A stretch of 64,000 nt of DNA from Saccharothrix sp. NRRL B-16314 (lineage in GTDB: Bacteria; Actinomycetota; Actinomycetes; Mycobacteriales; Pseudonocardiaceae): the NCBI RefSeq assembly GCF_000716595.1, contig NZ_JNXC01000035.1, positions 1-64,000 of the forward strand. Reading direction: 5' to 3'. The notes below the pieces were generated by a model that saw nothing but the letters and a program-made list of their open reading frames with translations, had not been told where the DNA came from and made no database searches. The position numbers and the translations under genes were made by a program. Of this stretch, positions 54,840 through 63,764 are shown piece by piece (position 1 is the first letter of the stretch; each line of letters begins with the position of its first letter).

Positions 54840-54979
54840 GCGCATTCCTCACATCTCGGGTTCGCCCGACCATACCTCCCGGTCACCGCCCGCCACGCCG
54901 GGCCGCCGAGGTGGCCTCGCAACCGGGGGTCGATAGACCAGTATGGCAAGGCTGAAGTGATGTTCACGGGAGGGTTTAC

Positions 54980-57358
54980 GTGCTGATTCCCGGCCCCGAC
55001 ACACGGGTGGTCGAGCTGCGGGTGCACGGTGTCCAGGGCACCACTCCGCAGTCCCTTGTGGACGCGGTGGCGGCGGTGGACGTGGCGGGCGACGGGCTCG
55101 GCCGCGTCGTGCGCCCCGCCGACCGCCTGCGCAGACCCGCGCCCGGCCCGGTGTTGCAGGCCGCGGGACGCCCGGTGACGCGGGTCGTCGAGGGCTACGT
55201 GTGGGGCCGGATGACGTCCGGCGGCTGGGCCAAGGCGACGTGGGCGCTGCTGTTCCCGTTCTCGCTGGCCAACGTGGCGCACTGGATGCTGCCGCCCACG
55301 CCACGCGGGTCCGTGCCGGCGCACCTGCTGGGCGTCGGGCTGCGTGCGCTGCTGCGGTTGGCGGCGCTGCTGCTGACCGTGCTGCTGGTCGCGCAGCTGG
55401 AAGTGATCAGCCTGGACCTGGTGGCCGCGCAGTGCCTCGCGCCGGGTGCGGCGTGCCTGTGGGGTCCGTCGTGGCTGAGCACGACGCCGTGGGTGCGGGC
55501 CGTGGTGGGACTGGCGCCCATCGCGCTGGCCGTGCTGGTGCTGCACCGGATGTCGAGCGTCGACTGGCGGATCGAGCGCAAGGAGGTGCCCGCCGCCGAG
55601 GGCAACCGGTCCGGGCTGCCCGGCGCGCACGTGGCCACCGACCCGGACACGCCCGCGTTGCGGGTGCTGCACGTCGTGGCGGGGTTGGGCACGGCCGTGG
55701 TGATCGCGCTGGGCGGGCCGCTGGGTCCGCTGCTCGCGCCCGGCTGGCACGGCGCCGCGATCACGACGTGCTGGGTGGTCGGCATCACGCTCGTCGGCGT
55801 GTCGGCGCTGGGCGCGATGCTGCTGGACGACCCGACCGGCGGCGCGCCGCACCGGGGCGGGCGGTGGCTGCGGGCCGCGCTGGGACGTGGGCCGCGACGG
55901 GTGTTGCAGGCGGTGTCGTGGCTGTCGTTGCTGGTCGCGACCGGGTTGCTGGTCCAGCTGCCGGTGCGGTTGCCCGGTGCGGACCTGGCCGTGCAGATGG
56001 TGGCCGCGCTGGTCGCGGCGGTGTGCGTGCTGATCGGGTTGCTGCTGGTGCCGGCCGCGTTGCTGGCCCGGCGCACGTGGTCGGCGCAGCCGCGCGACCT
56101 GCGGCCGTGGGCCGGTGGCTGGATGGCCGCGCCCGTGGTGGCGGTGGCCGCGCTGCTCGGCGGCGGGTTCGGCGCGGGGGTGGCGCTGACCGCGCGGCGG
56201 GTGCTCGGGCACGGCGTGCTCCCGCGCGGGTACGACTACATCGCGCTGCTGTGGGGCGTGGCCGGTGTGCTGGCGTTCCTGGCCGCGGTGGCGATGGCGG
56301 CGACCACCGGGATGGTGCGGTGGAGCTCGCTGCGGCGGGACAAGGAGTGGGCACGAGAGGCGTCCCTGTTGCACGCGGGACGCGCTCGGGACGTGAAGCG
56401 CGCCGCGCGGGCGTGGTGGTGGGCGCGGTGGCAGCGGCGGCACAGCCACCACGTGGTGCTCGTGATGACGGCGGTGCTGGCGTTCGGTGCGGTGCCCGCG
56501 GCGTTCCTGCGGCTGCGCGAGGTCGACCCACCGACGTGGACCCGGCCGATCTCCGGGTTCGGCGTGGTCGTGCTGGCCGTGCTGGCGTTGTCGCTGCTCC
56601 GGGCGGTGTACCTGGCGGCGCGGCGGCCGGACAAGGCCCGGCAGGTGGGGGTGCTGGCCGACCTCGCGGCGTTCTGGCCGCGCGAGGCGCACCCCGTCGT
56701 GCCGCCGTGCTATGCGTTGAAGGTGGTGCCGGAGCTGGTGGCGCGGGTGCGGGAGCACCTGTCCGACCCCGGCGTGCGGGTGGTGCTGGCCGGGCACAGC
56801 CAGGGCAGCCTGCTCGCGGCGGTGGCGGCGGCCCGGCTGCTGGAGGAGCTGCCGCCGCACGAGGCCGAACGGGTGGGGCTCGTCACCGCCGGGTCGCAGC
56901 TGCAATGGGCGTACCCGCGGGCGTTCCCGGCGGTCGTGCCGCACAGTTCGCTGGAGTCGTTGGCCGGCGGGCTGGCGGGGCGGTGGCGGTCGCTGTGCCG
57001 CGGCACGGACGCGCTGGGTGGCGCGGTGATGACGTGGGACCGGCAGGTGTACGACGGGATGCTGCTCGGCACGGGCTTCCGGCCGGACGGGACGTCGGGG
57101 GCGTTGCCGCCGGCGTTGCGCGGTCCGACGGGCGCGCTCGTGCTGGGCGGCGACCACTGGCTCCCGGACCCCCAGCGCGGGCCGTTCCCCGGTCGGCGGT
57201 GGGCGCCGGGCGTGAACCGGCACGCGGACTACACGTCCGACCCCGAGTGGGACCGGGCGGTGGCCATCGCGGCCGGGCTGGAGACGCCCGACCCGCCGCC
57301 GCCACCCGTGCTGCCTACCGCGCGGCAGGCGCCGGTGGTGTCACCGGAAAAGAAGTGA
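54980..57358 (+). CDS. Large polytopic membrane protein with a serine-hydrolase domain
   Basis: A 792-residue protein I cannot assign to a family. It opens with a soluble segment carrying ELRVHGVQGTTP, which resembles an oxyanion-hole HG motif. About eleven hydrophobic helices follow (roughly 85-560). A C-terminal soluble part then has the nucleophile elbow LAGHSQGSLLAA (S607) and a possible catalytic His in LGGDHWLPDP. The two ends could form one alpha/beta hydrolase interrupted by the membrane block, suggesting a lipase or esterase acting on membrane substrates. The GTG follows GGGAGGG. Its last 44 nt overlap the convergent GlmL-like gene. Confidence 0.78.
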   Translation: MLIPGPDTRVVELRVHGVQGTTPQSLVDAVAAVDVAGDGLGRVVRPADRLRRPAPGPVLQAAGRPVTRVVEGYVWGRMTSGGWAKATWALLFPFSLANVAHWMLPPTPRGSVPAHLLGVGLRALLRLAALLLTVLLVAQLEVISLDLVAAQCLAPGAACLWGPSWLSTTPWVRAVVGLAPIALAVLVLHRMSSVDWRIERKEVPAAEGNRSGLPGAHVATDPDTPALRVLHVVAGLGTAVVIALGGPLGPLLAPGWHGAAITTCWVVGITLVGVSALGAMLLDDPTGGAPHRGGRWLRAALGRGPRRVLQAVSWLSLLVATGLLVQLPVRLPGADLAVQMVAALVAAVCVLIGLLLVPAALLARRTWSAQPRDLRPWAGGWMAAPVVAVAALLGGGFGAGVALTARRVLGHGVLPRGYDYIALLWGVAGVLAFLAAVAMAATTGMVRWSSLRRDKEWAREASLLHAGRARDVKRAARAWWWARWQRRHSHHVVLVMTAVLAFGAVPAAFLRLREVDPPTWTRPISGFGVVVLAVLALSLLRAVYLAARRPDKARQVGVLADLAAFWPREAHPVVPPCYALKVVPELVARVREHLSDPGVRVVLAGHSQGSLLAAVAAARLLEELPPHEAERVGLVTAGSQLQWAYPRAFPAVVPHSSLESLAGGLAGRWRSLCRGTDALGGAVMTWDRQVYDGMLLGTGFRPDGTSGALPPALRGPTGALVLGGDHWLPDPQRGPFPGRRWAPGVNRHADYTSDPEWDRAVAIAAGLETPDPPPPPVLPTARQAPVVSPEKK

Positions 57359-58604
57359 GCAGGCGGTCGGCCGCCCCCGTGTGGCCTGCCTCGGCGAGCA
57401 GACCGGCCGGTGCCAGCACGTAGTCGCGGTCGACGGTGGCGGCGGCGTTGCGCAGGATCGGGCGCAGGACGGGGTCGGCGCGCAGCACGCGTTCGACGTC
57501 CTCTGTGGACTCGGCGTGCCGGAAGACGCCGCCGGACAGCACCAGCAGGCCGACGCCCTGCGGTCCCAGACTGCCCTCGACGAGCCTGAGGTGCCGGCGG
57601 ATCGCGAGCACGGCGGCGAGGCCCGCGAGCCTGAGGTCCGCGGTCGGGTCGTCGGGCAGCCACGTCACGTCCGCAACCCGCGCGGCGGCCTCTTCGCCCA
57701 GCGCGGCGGCTTCCGCTTTGTCGATCAGCTTCTCCGCGAGCGCCTCGGCCACCACGCCGGGCGCGGACCAGCGCATGCCGAGGTCGCCCTCGACCGTGCG
57801 GCGGTCCGGCGGCAGCGCCACCGCGCGCTCCGGACCCTCCACAGTGGACACCGCCGAGTAGACGTCCGTGGTCGCGCCGCCCACGTCCACCACCAGCACC
57901 GCGCCTTCCCGGTCCTGCGCCGCCAGCCGGGACACGCCGCCGAGCACCGCGTCCGGCGTGACGGCCCGCACCAGCCCGCGGAACTTCGGCCCGCGGGACA
58001 GGCCCTTGCCGCCGATCACGTGCTCCAGGAACACGTCGCGGATCGCGGCACGGGCCGGGCCCGGCGCGAGTTCGCCCACGTCGGGGAGCACGTTGGCGGT
58101 CGGCACGACCGTTCGGCCGGTGAGCAGGTCCAGCGCCTCCGGTCGGGCTTCCGCGTTGCCGGCCAGCACGATCGGGCAGGCGATGCGGTTCGCGCCGATC
58201 CGGCGGGCGTTGTGCAGGAGCACCGACCGGTCGCCGCCGTCGGTGCCGCCGACCAGGAGGACGACGTCCGGTGCGGCGGCGCGCAACGCCCGGATGCCCG
58301 CGCCGTCCAGCGGTCCGGCCGACACGTGGACGACCTTCGCGCCCGCCGACAACGCCACCCGGTACCCGGCCTCGGCGCTGATCAGCCGTTCCTGCCCGAC
58401 GACCGCGAGCCGCAGCCCACCGCCGGCGGACGAGCACGCGAGCGTCCGGTCGGCCGGGCCGAGGGCGTTCGCGACGGCGTCGATGCCCCGGAGCACCTCC
58501 GGCGGGGTCGTCGGGTGCTGAGCGGTGCCCAGCAGGTCACCGGCGGGCGACACCAGGGCGCCCTTCGTCCACGTCGAGCCGATGTCCAGGCAGAGCACGC
58601 TCAT
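57315..58604 (-). CDS. GlmL/MutL-family actin-like ATPase
   Basis: A 429-residue ASKHA ATPase of the glutamate mutase L family. Phosphate-1 is VLCLDIGSTWTKGAL, the connecting segment is SAGGGLRLAVVG, and phosphate-2 is VLVVDVGGATTDVYS. The adenosine motif is LLVLSGGVFRHAES. Family members are thought to reactivate or escort B12-dependent aminomutases. No mutase subunit gene lies nearby, so its partner must be elsewhere. It overlaps the end of the 792-residue membrane protein on the other strand. Confidence 0.85.
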   Translation of the reverse strand: MSVLCLDIGSTWTKGALVSPAGDLLGTAQHPTTPPEVLRGIDAVANALGPADRTLACSSAGGGLRLAVVGQERLISAEAGYRVALSAGAKVVHVSAGPLDGAGIRALRAAAPDVVLLVGGTDGGDRSVLLHNARRIGANRIACPIVLAGNAEARPEALDLLTGRTVVPTANVLPDVGELAPGPARAAIRDVFLEHVIGGKGLSRGPKFRGLVRAVTPDAVLGGVSRLAAQDREGAVLVVDVGGATTDVYSAVSTVEGPERAVALPPDRRTVEGDLGMRWSAPGVVAEALAEKLIDKAEAAALGEEAAARVADVTWLPDDPTADLRLAGLAAVLAIRRHLRLVEGSLGPQGVGLLVLSGGVFRHAESTEDVERVLRADPVLRPILRNAAATVDRDYVLAPAGLLAEAGHTGAADRLLTSFPVTPPAPAAR

Positions 58605-58660
58605 GCGGGCAAACTACCGCGCGACGGATGTCGTACCCCCGCTTTAGACTGAACGAACCG

Positions 58661-58695
58661 ACCACCAGACCGCGAGGTCGCGTCGATCGTTCGCG
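58661..58695 (+). repeat. Interspersed repeat, copy C (upstream of the APC transporter)
   Basis: Matches copies A and B in full except for GAC inserted after ACCACCA. It ends 19 nt before the transporter ATG and is followed by a GGAGG ribosome-binding site. Confidence 0.93.
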
Positions 58696-58714
58696 ACGCC
58701 GGAGGCTGCGCAAT

Positions 58715-60226
58715 ATGACACTGTGGCGCACCAAGTCCATCGAGCAGTCGATCGCGGACACCGACGAACCGGGCACCAGGCTGCGCAAGGACCTCACCGC
58801 GTGGGACCTGACGGTGTTCGGCGTCGCGGTGGTGATCGGCGCCGGGATCTTCACCCTCACCGCGTCCACGGCGGGCAACCTGGCCGGTCCGTCCGTGTCG
58901 TTGGCGTTCGTGCTGGCGGCGGTCGCGTGCGCGCTGGCCGCGTTGTGCTACGCCGAGTTCGCGTCGACCGTGCCGGTGGCGGGCAGCGCGTACACGTTCT
59001 CCTACGCGACGTTCGGCGAGTTCATGGCGTGGATCATCGGCTGGGACCTGGTGCTGGAGTTCGCGGTCGGCGCGGCGGCGGTGGCCAAGGGCTGGTCGCT
59101 CTACCTCCAGACGGTGCTCGGGCAGGCCGGTGTGGCGGTGAAGACCACCGCGCAGGTCGGCGGCGTCGACGTGGACTGGGGCTCGCTGCTGCTGATCGCC
59201 GTGCTGACGGTGTTGCTGGTCATCGGCACGAAGCTGTCGTCGCGGGTCAGCGCGGTGATCACGGCGGTGAAGGTGGCCGTGGTGCTGCTGGTGATCGTGC
59301 TCGGGATCGGGTACGTCAAGGCGGCGAACTACAGCCCGTACATCCCGCCCGCCGAATCCGGCGGCACCACCGCGAGCGGCTTGGAGCAGTCGTTGTTCTC
59401 GCTGGTCACCGGCTTCGAAGGCAGCACGTACGGCGTGCTCGGGCTGCTGGCCGCCGCGTCGCTGGTGTTCTTCGCGTTCATCGGCTTCGACGTGGTCGCC
59501 ACGACCGCCGAGGAGACCCGCAACCCGCAGCGCGCCGTGCCGCGCGGCATCCTCGGTTCGCTGGCGATCGTGACGGTGCTGTACGTCGGTGTGTCGTTGG
59601 TGATCACCGGCATGGTGCCGTACGACCAGCTCAAGACCCAGCCGGACGGCACGCGGGCGACGTTGGCGACGGCGTTCTCGGCCAACGGGGTGGACTGGGC
59701 TGCCACCGTCATCTCCGTCGGCGCGCTGGCGGGCCTGACCACGGTGGTGATGGTGCTGATGCTGGGTCAGTCGCGGGTGCTGTTCGCCATGTCCCGCGAC
59801 GGCCTCCTGCCGCGCGGCTTGGCGCGCACGGGCGAGCACGGGACGCCGGTCCGGATCACCGTGATCATCGGTGTGCTGGTCGCCGTCGCGGCGGGCTTCT
59901 TCCCGGCGGGCAAGCTGGAGGAGATGGTGAACGTCGGCACGCTGTTCGCGTTCATCCTGGTGTCGGCCGGTGTCCTGGTGCTCCGCAAGACCCGCCCCGA
60001 CCTGCCGCGCGGCTTCCGCGTGCCGCTGGTGCCGCTGGTGCCGGTGCTCGCGATCCTGGCGTGCCTGTGGCTGATGCTGAACCTGACCGCGTTGACGTGG
60101 GTCCGGTTCTTGGCGTGGATGGCCGTGGGCGTCGTCGTGTACTTCGCGTACAGCCGCCGGCATTCCGTGCTGGGCAAGCGCGGCACCACCGCCGTCCCCG
60201 TCGTGAAGCACGACGAGATCCCGTAA
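58715..60226 (+). CDS. APC-superfamily (cationic amino acid) transporter
   Basis: A 503-residue permease with about 12-13 helices. It starts MTLWRTKSIEQSIADTDEPG and continues RLRKDLTAWDLTVFGVAVVI, as in CAT-type transporters. The GIGAGI-like helix-1 break appears as VIGAGIFTLT, and FIGFDVVATTAEETRNPQR is a hallmark loop. Mycobacteria carry a similar gene (Rv3253c) in the same area. Substrate, likely a basic or neutral amino acid, is not certain. The start is set by GGAGG nine nt upstream; repeat copy C precedes it. Confidence 0.9.
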   Translation: MTLWRTKSIEQSIADTDEPGTRLRKDLTAWDLTVFGVAVVIGAGIFTLTASTAGNLAGPSVSLAFVLAAVACALAALCYAEFASTVPVAGSAYTFSYATFGEFMAWIIGWDLVLEFAVGAAAVAKGWSLYLQTVLGQAGVAVKTTAQVGGVDVDWGSLLLIAVLTVLLVIGTKLSSRVSAVITAVKVAVVLLVIVLGIGYVKAANYSPYIPPAESGGTTASGLEQSLFSLVTGFEGSTYGVLGLLAAASLVFFAFIGFDVVATTAEETRNPQRAVPRGILGSLAIVTVLYVGVSLVITGMVPYDQLKTQPDGTRATLATAFSANGVDWAATVISVGALAGLTTVVMVLMLGQSRVLFAMSRDGLLPRGLARTGEHGTPVRITVIIGVLVAVAAGFFPAGKLEEMVNVGTLFAFILVSAGVLVLRKTRPDLPRGFRVPLVPLVPVLAILACLWLMLNLTALTWVRFLAWMAVGVVVYFAYSRRHSVLGKRGTTAVPVVKHDEIP

Positions 60227-60238
60227 CCCCGCGGACGG

Positions 60239-60276
60239 CGAAGGGGCGACGAGCACAACGGCTCGTCGCCCCTTCG
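60239..60276. terminator. Hairpin terminator after the APC transporter
   Basis: Perfect 16-bp arms (CGAAGGGGCGACGAGC and its complement) around ACAACG, between two convergent stops. Confidence 0.85.
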
Positions 60277-60289
60277 TCCAGCCGGAAAA

Positions 60290-61210
60290 CTACGACTTGG
60301 CCAGCGAACGGTCCAGGTCGGGCTCCAGGTAGATCAAGCGGGCCGCGGGCACCTTGTTGCGCACGCGCTGCTCCGCGTCGTCGATGGCACTGGCCACCTC
60401 GGTGATCGTCAGACCCGGGTTCAGCGCGATCTTCGCCGCCACCAGCAGCTCGTCCGGCCCGATGTACTGGGTCCGGATGTGGATCACGCGCTGCACCTTG
60501 CCCGCCGCCAGCTGGTCCACGATCACGTCCAGCTCGGCCGGCGCGGCGCCCTCGCCGATCAGCAGCGACTTCATCTCCACGATCAGGATCACGGCGATCA
60601 CACCGAGCAGCACGCCGATGCAGATCGTGCCGACCGCGTCCCACACCGGGTTGCCGGTGACGGTCGACATGCCCACGCCCATCAGCGCCAGGACCAGGCC
60701 GAACAGCGCGCCCGCGTCCTCCAGCAGCACGACCGGCAGCTCCGGCACCTTCGACTGCCGGATGAACTGCCACCACGTGGCGTCACCCTTGATCTTCCGC
60801 GACTCGACGATCGCGGTGCGGAAGCTGTAGGTCTCCAGGGCGATCGCGACCACCAGGATGCCCACCGCGACCAGCGGGCTGCTCAGCGCCTCGTGCGACT
60901 CCAGCTTGTGGATGCCCTCGTACAGGGCGAACACCGAGCCGAGGCTGAACAGCATCAGCGCGACGATGAACGAGTAGAAGTAGCGGTCCCGACCGAACCC
61001 GAACGGGTGGTTCAGGGTGGCCTTGCGCTGCGCGGTCTTCTGCCCGAGCAGCAACAGGCCCTGGTTGGACGTGTCCGCCACCGAGTGCACCGACTCGGCC
61101 AGCATCGACGACGACCCGGTGATCAGGAAGCCGACGAACTTGGCCACTGCGATCCCGGCATTGGCCACCAGCGCGGCGATGATCGCCTTGGTCCCGCCCC
61201 CTGCTGACAC
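60290..61210 (-). CDS. Cation diffusion facilitator family transporter
   Basis: A 306-residue CDF exporter with six helices. It carries metal-site residues in ESVHSVADTSNQ (helix 2) and a second acidic position in LLEDAGALFG (helix 5). A cytoplasmic domain follows from about residue 215 (VIHIRTQYIGPDELLVAAKI). It would export zinc, iron or manganese in exchange for protons. The GTG follows GGGAG. The metal cannot be read from sequence. Confidence 0.9.
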   Translation of the reverse strand: MSAGGGTKAIIAALVANAGIAVAKFVGFLITGSSSMLAESVHSVADTSNQGLLLLGQKTAQRKATLNHPFGFGRDRYFYSFIVALMLFSLGSVFALYEGIHKLESHEALSSPLVAVGILVVAIALETYSFRTAIVESRKIKGDATWWQFIRQSKVPELPVVLLEDAGALFGLVLALMGVGMSTVTGNPVWDAVGTICIGVLLGVIAVILIVEMKSLLIGEGAAPAELDVIVDQLAAGKVQRVIHIRTQYIGPDELLVAAKIALNPGLTITEVASAIDDAEQRVRNKVPAARLIYLEPDLDRSLAKS

Positions 61211-61252
61211 GGTTGCTCCCTAAGCGCACAAGTCCGATTTGTCGGTGTGACC

Positions 61253-62467
61253 CTACTCAACACCGGGGGTCGCCCGGAAAAGCTGGGTCTCGACGTCGGC
61301 CGTCACCACCACCGCCGGGTCGCTCGCGGGCAGCCACACGGACTGGCCGCGTTCCAGCACGAGCGACTGGCTCCCGTTCGACAACCGCGCCTGGCCACGC
61401 GTGCAGACCATGACCTGCGGCCCGCTGTGATCCACCCGAACGTGGGCGGAAGGGCCGACCTCGATCCGGGACAGCTCGAACTCGGGGCACGGCGTCCGGT
61501 ACGACCACAGCCCCGGCGACGTCTCCGCGCCGCTCTGCACCGGCATGTCGCCGCACTGGAAGTCCAGCACCCGCATCAGCTCGGGCACGTTCACGTGCTT
61601 CGGCGTCAACCCGCAGCGCAGCACGTTGTCCGAGTTCGCCAGGATCTCGATGCCGGTGCCGTGCAGGTACGCGTGCAGGTTGCCGGCGGGCAGGTAGATC
61701 GCCTCACCGGGCTGCAGCACCAGCCGGTTGAGCAGCAGCGCGGCCAGCACGCCCGCGTCACCGGGGTACGCCTCGCCCAGCTCCAGGATCGTCCGGCACT
61801 CGAGGTCGAACTCGCCGCGCTCCTTCACGTGCAGCACGCACGCGTCCAGGACCTGCGGCAACAGCATGTCCAGCGCGGTCTGCGGCAACGTGATGAGGGT
61901 CGTGAACAGCGCCCGCAGTCCGTCACCGTCGGGCTGGGAAGCCAGCAGCTCGGCGTACGGGGCGAAGTCCGGCGCGTCCAGCGACCGCAGCAGCACCGCC
62001 GTCCGCAGCGGGTCGCGGAACCCCGCCAGCGCGTGGAACTCGGTCAGCGCGCAGATCAGCTCGGGCTTCGCGGACGGGTCCTTGTAGTTGCGGATCGGCG
62101 AGTCCATCGGCACGCCCGCCGCGTCCTCGGCGGCGAACCCGTCCGCGGCCTGCTCGGCCGACGGGTGCGCCTGGAGGCTCAGCGGCTCCTCCGCGGCCAG
62201 CACCTTGAGCAGGAACGGCAACCGGCTACCCCAGCGGTCGGCGTGCGGGGTGCCCAGCTGGCCGTCCGGGTCGTCGGCCAGCATCTCCAGCAGCGAACGC
62301 GAGCCGTCCGGACCCACCACCCGGGACGGGTCACCTGGGTGGGCGCCCATCCACAGCTCGGCCTCGGGGTGCGGTGTCGGCACCTCCTTCCCGAGCAGTT
62401 CCGCGATGGCGGTGCGTGATCCCCACGCGTACGCGCGCACCGCGTTGTGCAGCAGTTCCACAGTCAT
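61253..62467 (-). CDS. manA: Mannose-6-phosphate isomerase, class I
   Basis: A 404-residue type I phosphomannose isomerase interconverting fructose 6-phosphate and mannose 6-phosphate, feeding GDP-mannose and mannosylated envelope glycans. Zinc ligands are visible in SLQAHPSAEQA and in the LTEFHALAGFR segment. The active-site block is YLPAGNLHAYLHGTGIEI, followed by NVLRCGLTPKH. Its ATG lies four nt after the upstream gene. Order manA - SIS protein - Trm112 - phosphomannomutase is shared with mycobacteria. Confidence 0.95.
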   Translation of the reverse strand: MTVELLHNAVRAYAWGSRTAIAELLGKEVPTPHPEAELWMGAHPGDPSRVVGPDGSRSLLEMLADDPDGQLGTPHADRWGSRLPFLLKVLAAEEPLSLQAHPSAEQAADGFAAEDAAGVPMDSPIRNYKDPSAKPELICALTEFHALAGFRDPLRTAVLLRSLDAPDFAPYAELLASQPDGDGLRALFTTLITLPQTALDMLLPQVLDACVLHVKERGEFDLECRTILELGEAYPGDAGVLAALLLNRLVLQPGEAIYLPAGNLHAYLHGTGIEILANSDNVLRCGLTPKHVNVPELMRVLDFQCGDMPVQSGAETSPGLWSYRTPCPEFELSRIEVGPSAHVRVDHSGPQVMVCTRGQARLSNGSQSLVLERGQSVWLPASDPAVVVTADVETQLFRATPGVE

Positions 62468-62471
62468 CCCC

Positions 62472-63551
62472 TCACACGGCCGGCGCGTACAGCCCGGGTC
62501 CGCCCAGCGTTCCCGCCGCCAGACCCAGGTACAGCGCGGCCAGCTCGAACCGCAGGGCGAGCAGCGCGGCGCACACGGCGTCCCCGCCGCTCACCTCCTC
62601 GGCCGGTTCGAGCACGTCGGCTCCGGACAAGGTCTCCATCGCGACCCGCCGGGTGAACTCGGCCTGCGGGCCCTGGCGCACGGCCAGCAGCAGCACGCGG
62701 ACCAGGCCGTCCTGCTCTTCGTCGTCCGGGTCGGCGAACAGGTCGTCGCCGGACGTGCCGCGCACGGCCCGGCGGTGCAGCACCGACCGGGTCAGCGCCT
62801 GAGGATAGCCGGCCACGTCGCTCACCACGCCCGCATAAGTGCCGAGAACGCCGGCGCCGTGCGCCGCGACGGCCGTGGCCAGGTCGTCCAGGCCCCACAG
62901 CAGCGGGGTGCGCCGGTCGATGCGCAGCGCCAGCGTCTTGGCCGGGTTCACGAACGACTCGTGCATGGGGTGGCACCGCTCGGCTTCCCGGTCCAGCTCG
63001 TCCGCGACCGCCTGCACGTCCACGGTGAGCAGGCCCAACGCCTTCAGCGCCACCACCCACGCGGCGAAACCGCGGGCGAAGCCGAACCCGGGCGGCACCG
63101 GCACCCGCGGCGGGATCAGGAACGCGTGCTGCGCGGCCGACGCGGCCACCGGCCCCTCGGGCTCGGCGGTCAGCAGCACCCGCGCGCCACGCCGGGCCGC
63201 GCGGTCGACCGACTCGGCCATCCGCACGTCACCGGGGTCCTCGGTGTGCGCCAGGACCACGTCCAGCGCGCCCACCCACGTCGGCACGTCGTCCGCGACC
63301 ACGACCGGCACCGGGCAGCGCGGCCCGAGCAGCGCCGTGACCACACCGGCGATGGCCGCGCCGACACCGGGGCGGGTGACCAGCACCAACGCCCGCGGGC
63401 GCTCCTGGAACACCCTGGCGACGCCAAGCTCGTCGGCGGCCTCGGCGGTCGCGCGGACCTGCGCGCCCGCCCGTGCCGCCGCGCGCAGCAGACCTTCCCG
63501 GTCAGCGTCGCCGAGCCGGGACTGGTCGTCGAGGAGCGTGTCGTCGAGCAC
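62472..63551 (-). CDS. SIS-domain protein, Rv3256c-like
   Basis: A 359-residue protein with a sugar-isomerase-like fold. An N-terminal half (RALVLVTRPGVGAAIAGVV) and a C-terminal half (PLLWGLDDLATAVAAHGAGV, then VSDVAGYPQALTR) resemble the bifunctional phosphoglucose/phosphomannose isomerase family. It is degenerate relative to active enzymes, and the mycobacterial counterpart has no proven reaction. It begins with GTG and lies between the Trm112-like gene and manA. I infer a helper role in mannose metabolism. Confidence 0.8.
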   Translation of the reverse strand: MLDDTLLDDQSRLGDADREGLLRAAARAGAQVRATAEAADELGVARVFQERPRALVLVTRPGVGAAIAGVVTALLGPRCPVPVVVADDVPTWVGALDVVLAHTEDPGDVRMAESVDRAARRGARVLLTAEPEGPVAASAAQHAFLIPPRVPVPPGFGFARGFAAWVVALKALGLLTVDVQAVADELDREAERCHPMHESFVNPAKTLALRIDRRTPLLWGLDDLATAVAAHGAGVLGTYAGVVSDVAGYPQALTRSVLHRRAVRGTSGDDLFADPDDEEQDGLVRVLLLAVRQGPQAEFTRRVAMETLSGADVLEPAEEVSGGDAVCAALLALRFELAALYLGLAAGTLGGPGLYAPAV

Positions 63552-63557
63552 CTGGCA

Positions 63558-63764
63558 TCACCCCGCGGTCGGCTCGACAGCCTCGTCGAGCAGCAGCACC
63601 GGGATGCCGTCCCGGACCGGGAACGACCGGCCGCACGAGGTGCAGGTCAGGTAGTCCGCCAGCGGGTCGGTCGCGGTGCCGGGCTTCAGCTGCGCGTGCT
63701 CGGGGCACGGACAGGCCAGGATCTCCATCAACTGCGGGTCGAGTTGGACAGCCACGACGCTCAT
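63558..63764 (-). CDS. Trm112-family small zinc protein
   Basis: A 68-residue protein. Two Cys pairs (ACPCPEH and CTSCGRSF) form a zinc knuckle, followed by PVRDGIPVLLLDEA, the family signature. In other organisms Trm112-like proteins activate methyltransferases; the role of the bacterial version in this locus is unknown. Its ATG overlaps the phosphomannomutase stop by 4 nt. A longer frame upstream lies inside that gene and is rejected. Confidence 0.88.
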   Translation of the reverse strand: MSVVAVQLDPQLMEILACPCPEHAQLKPGTATDPLADYLTCTSCGRSFPVRDGIPVLLLDEAVEPTAG

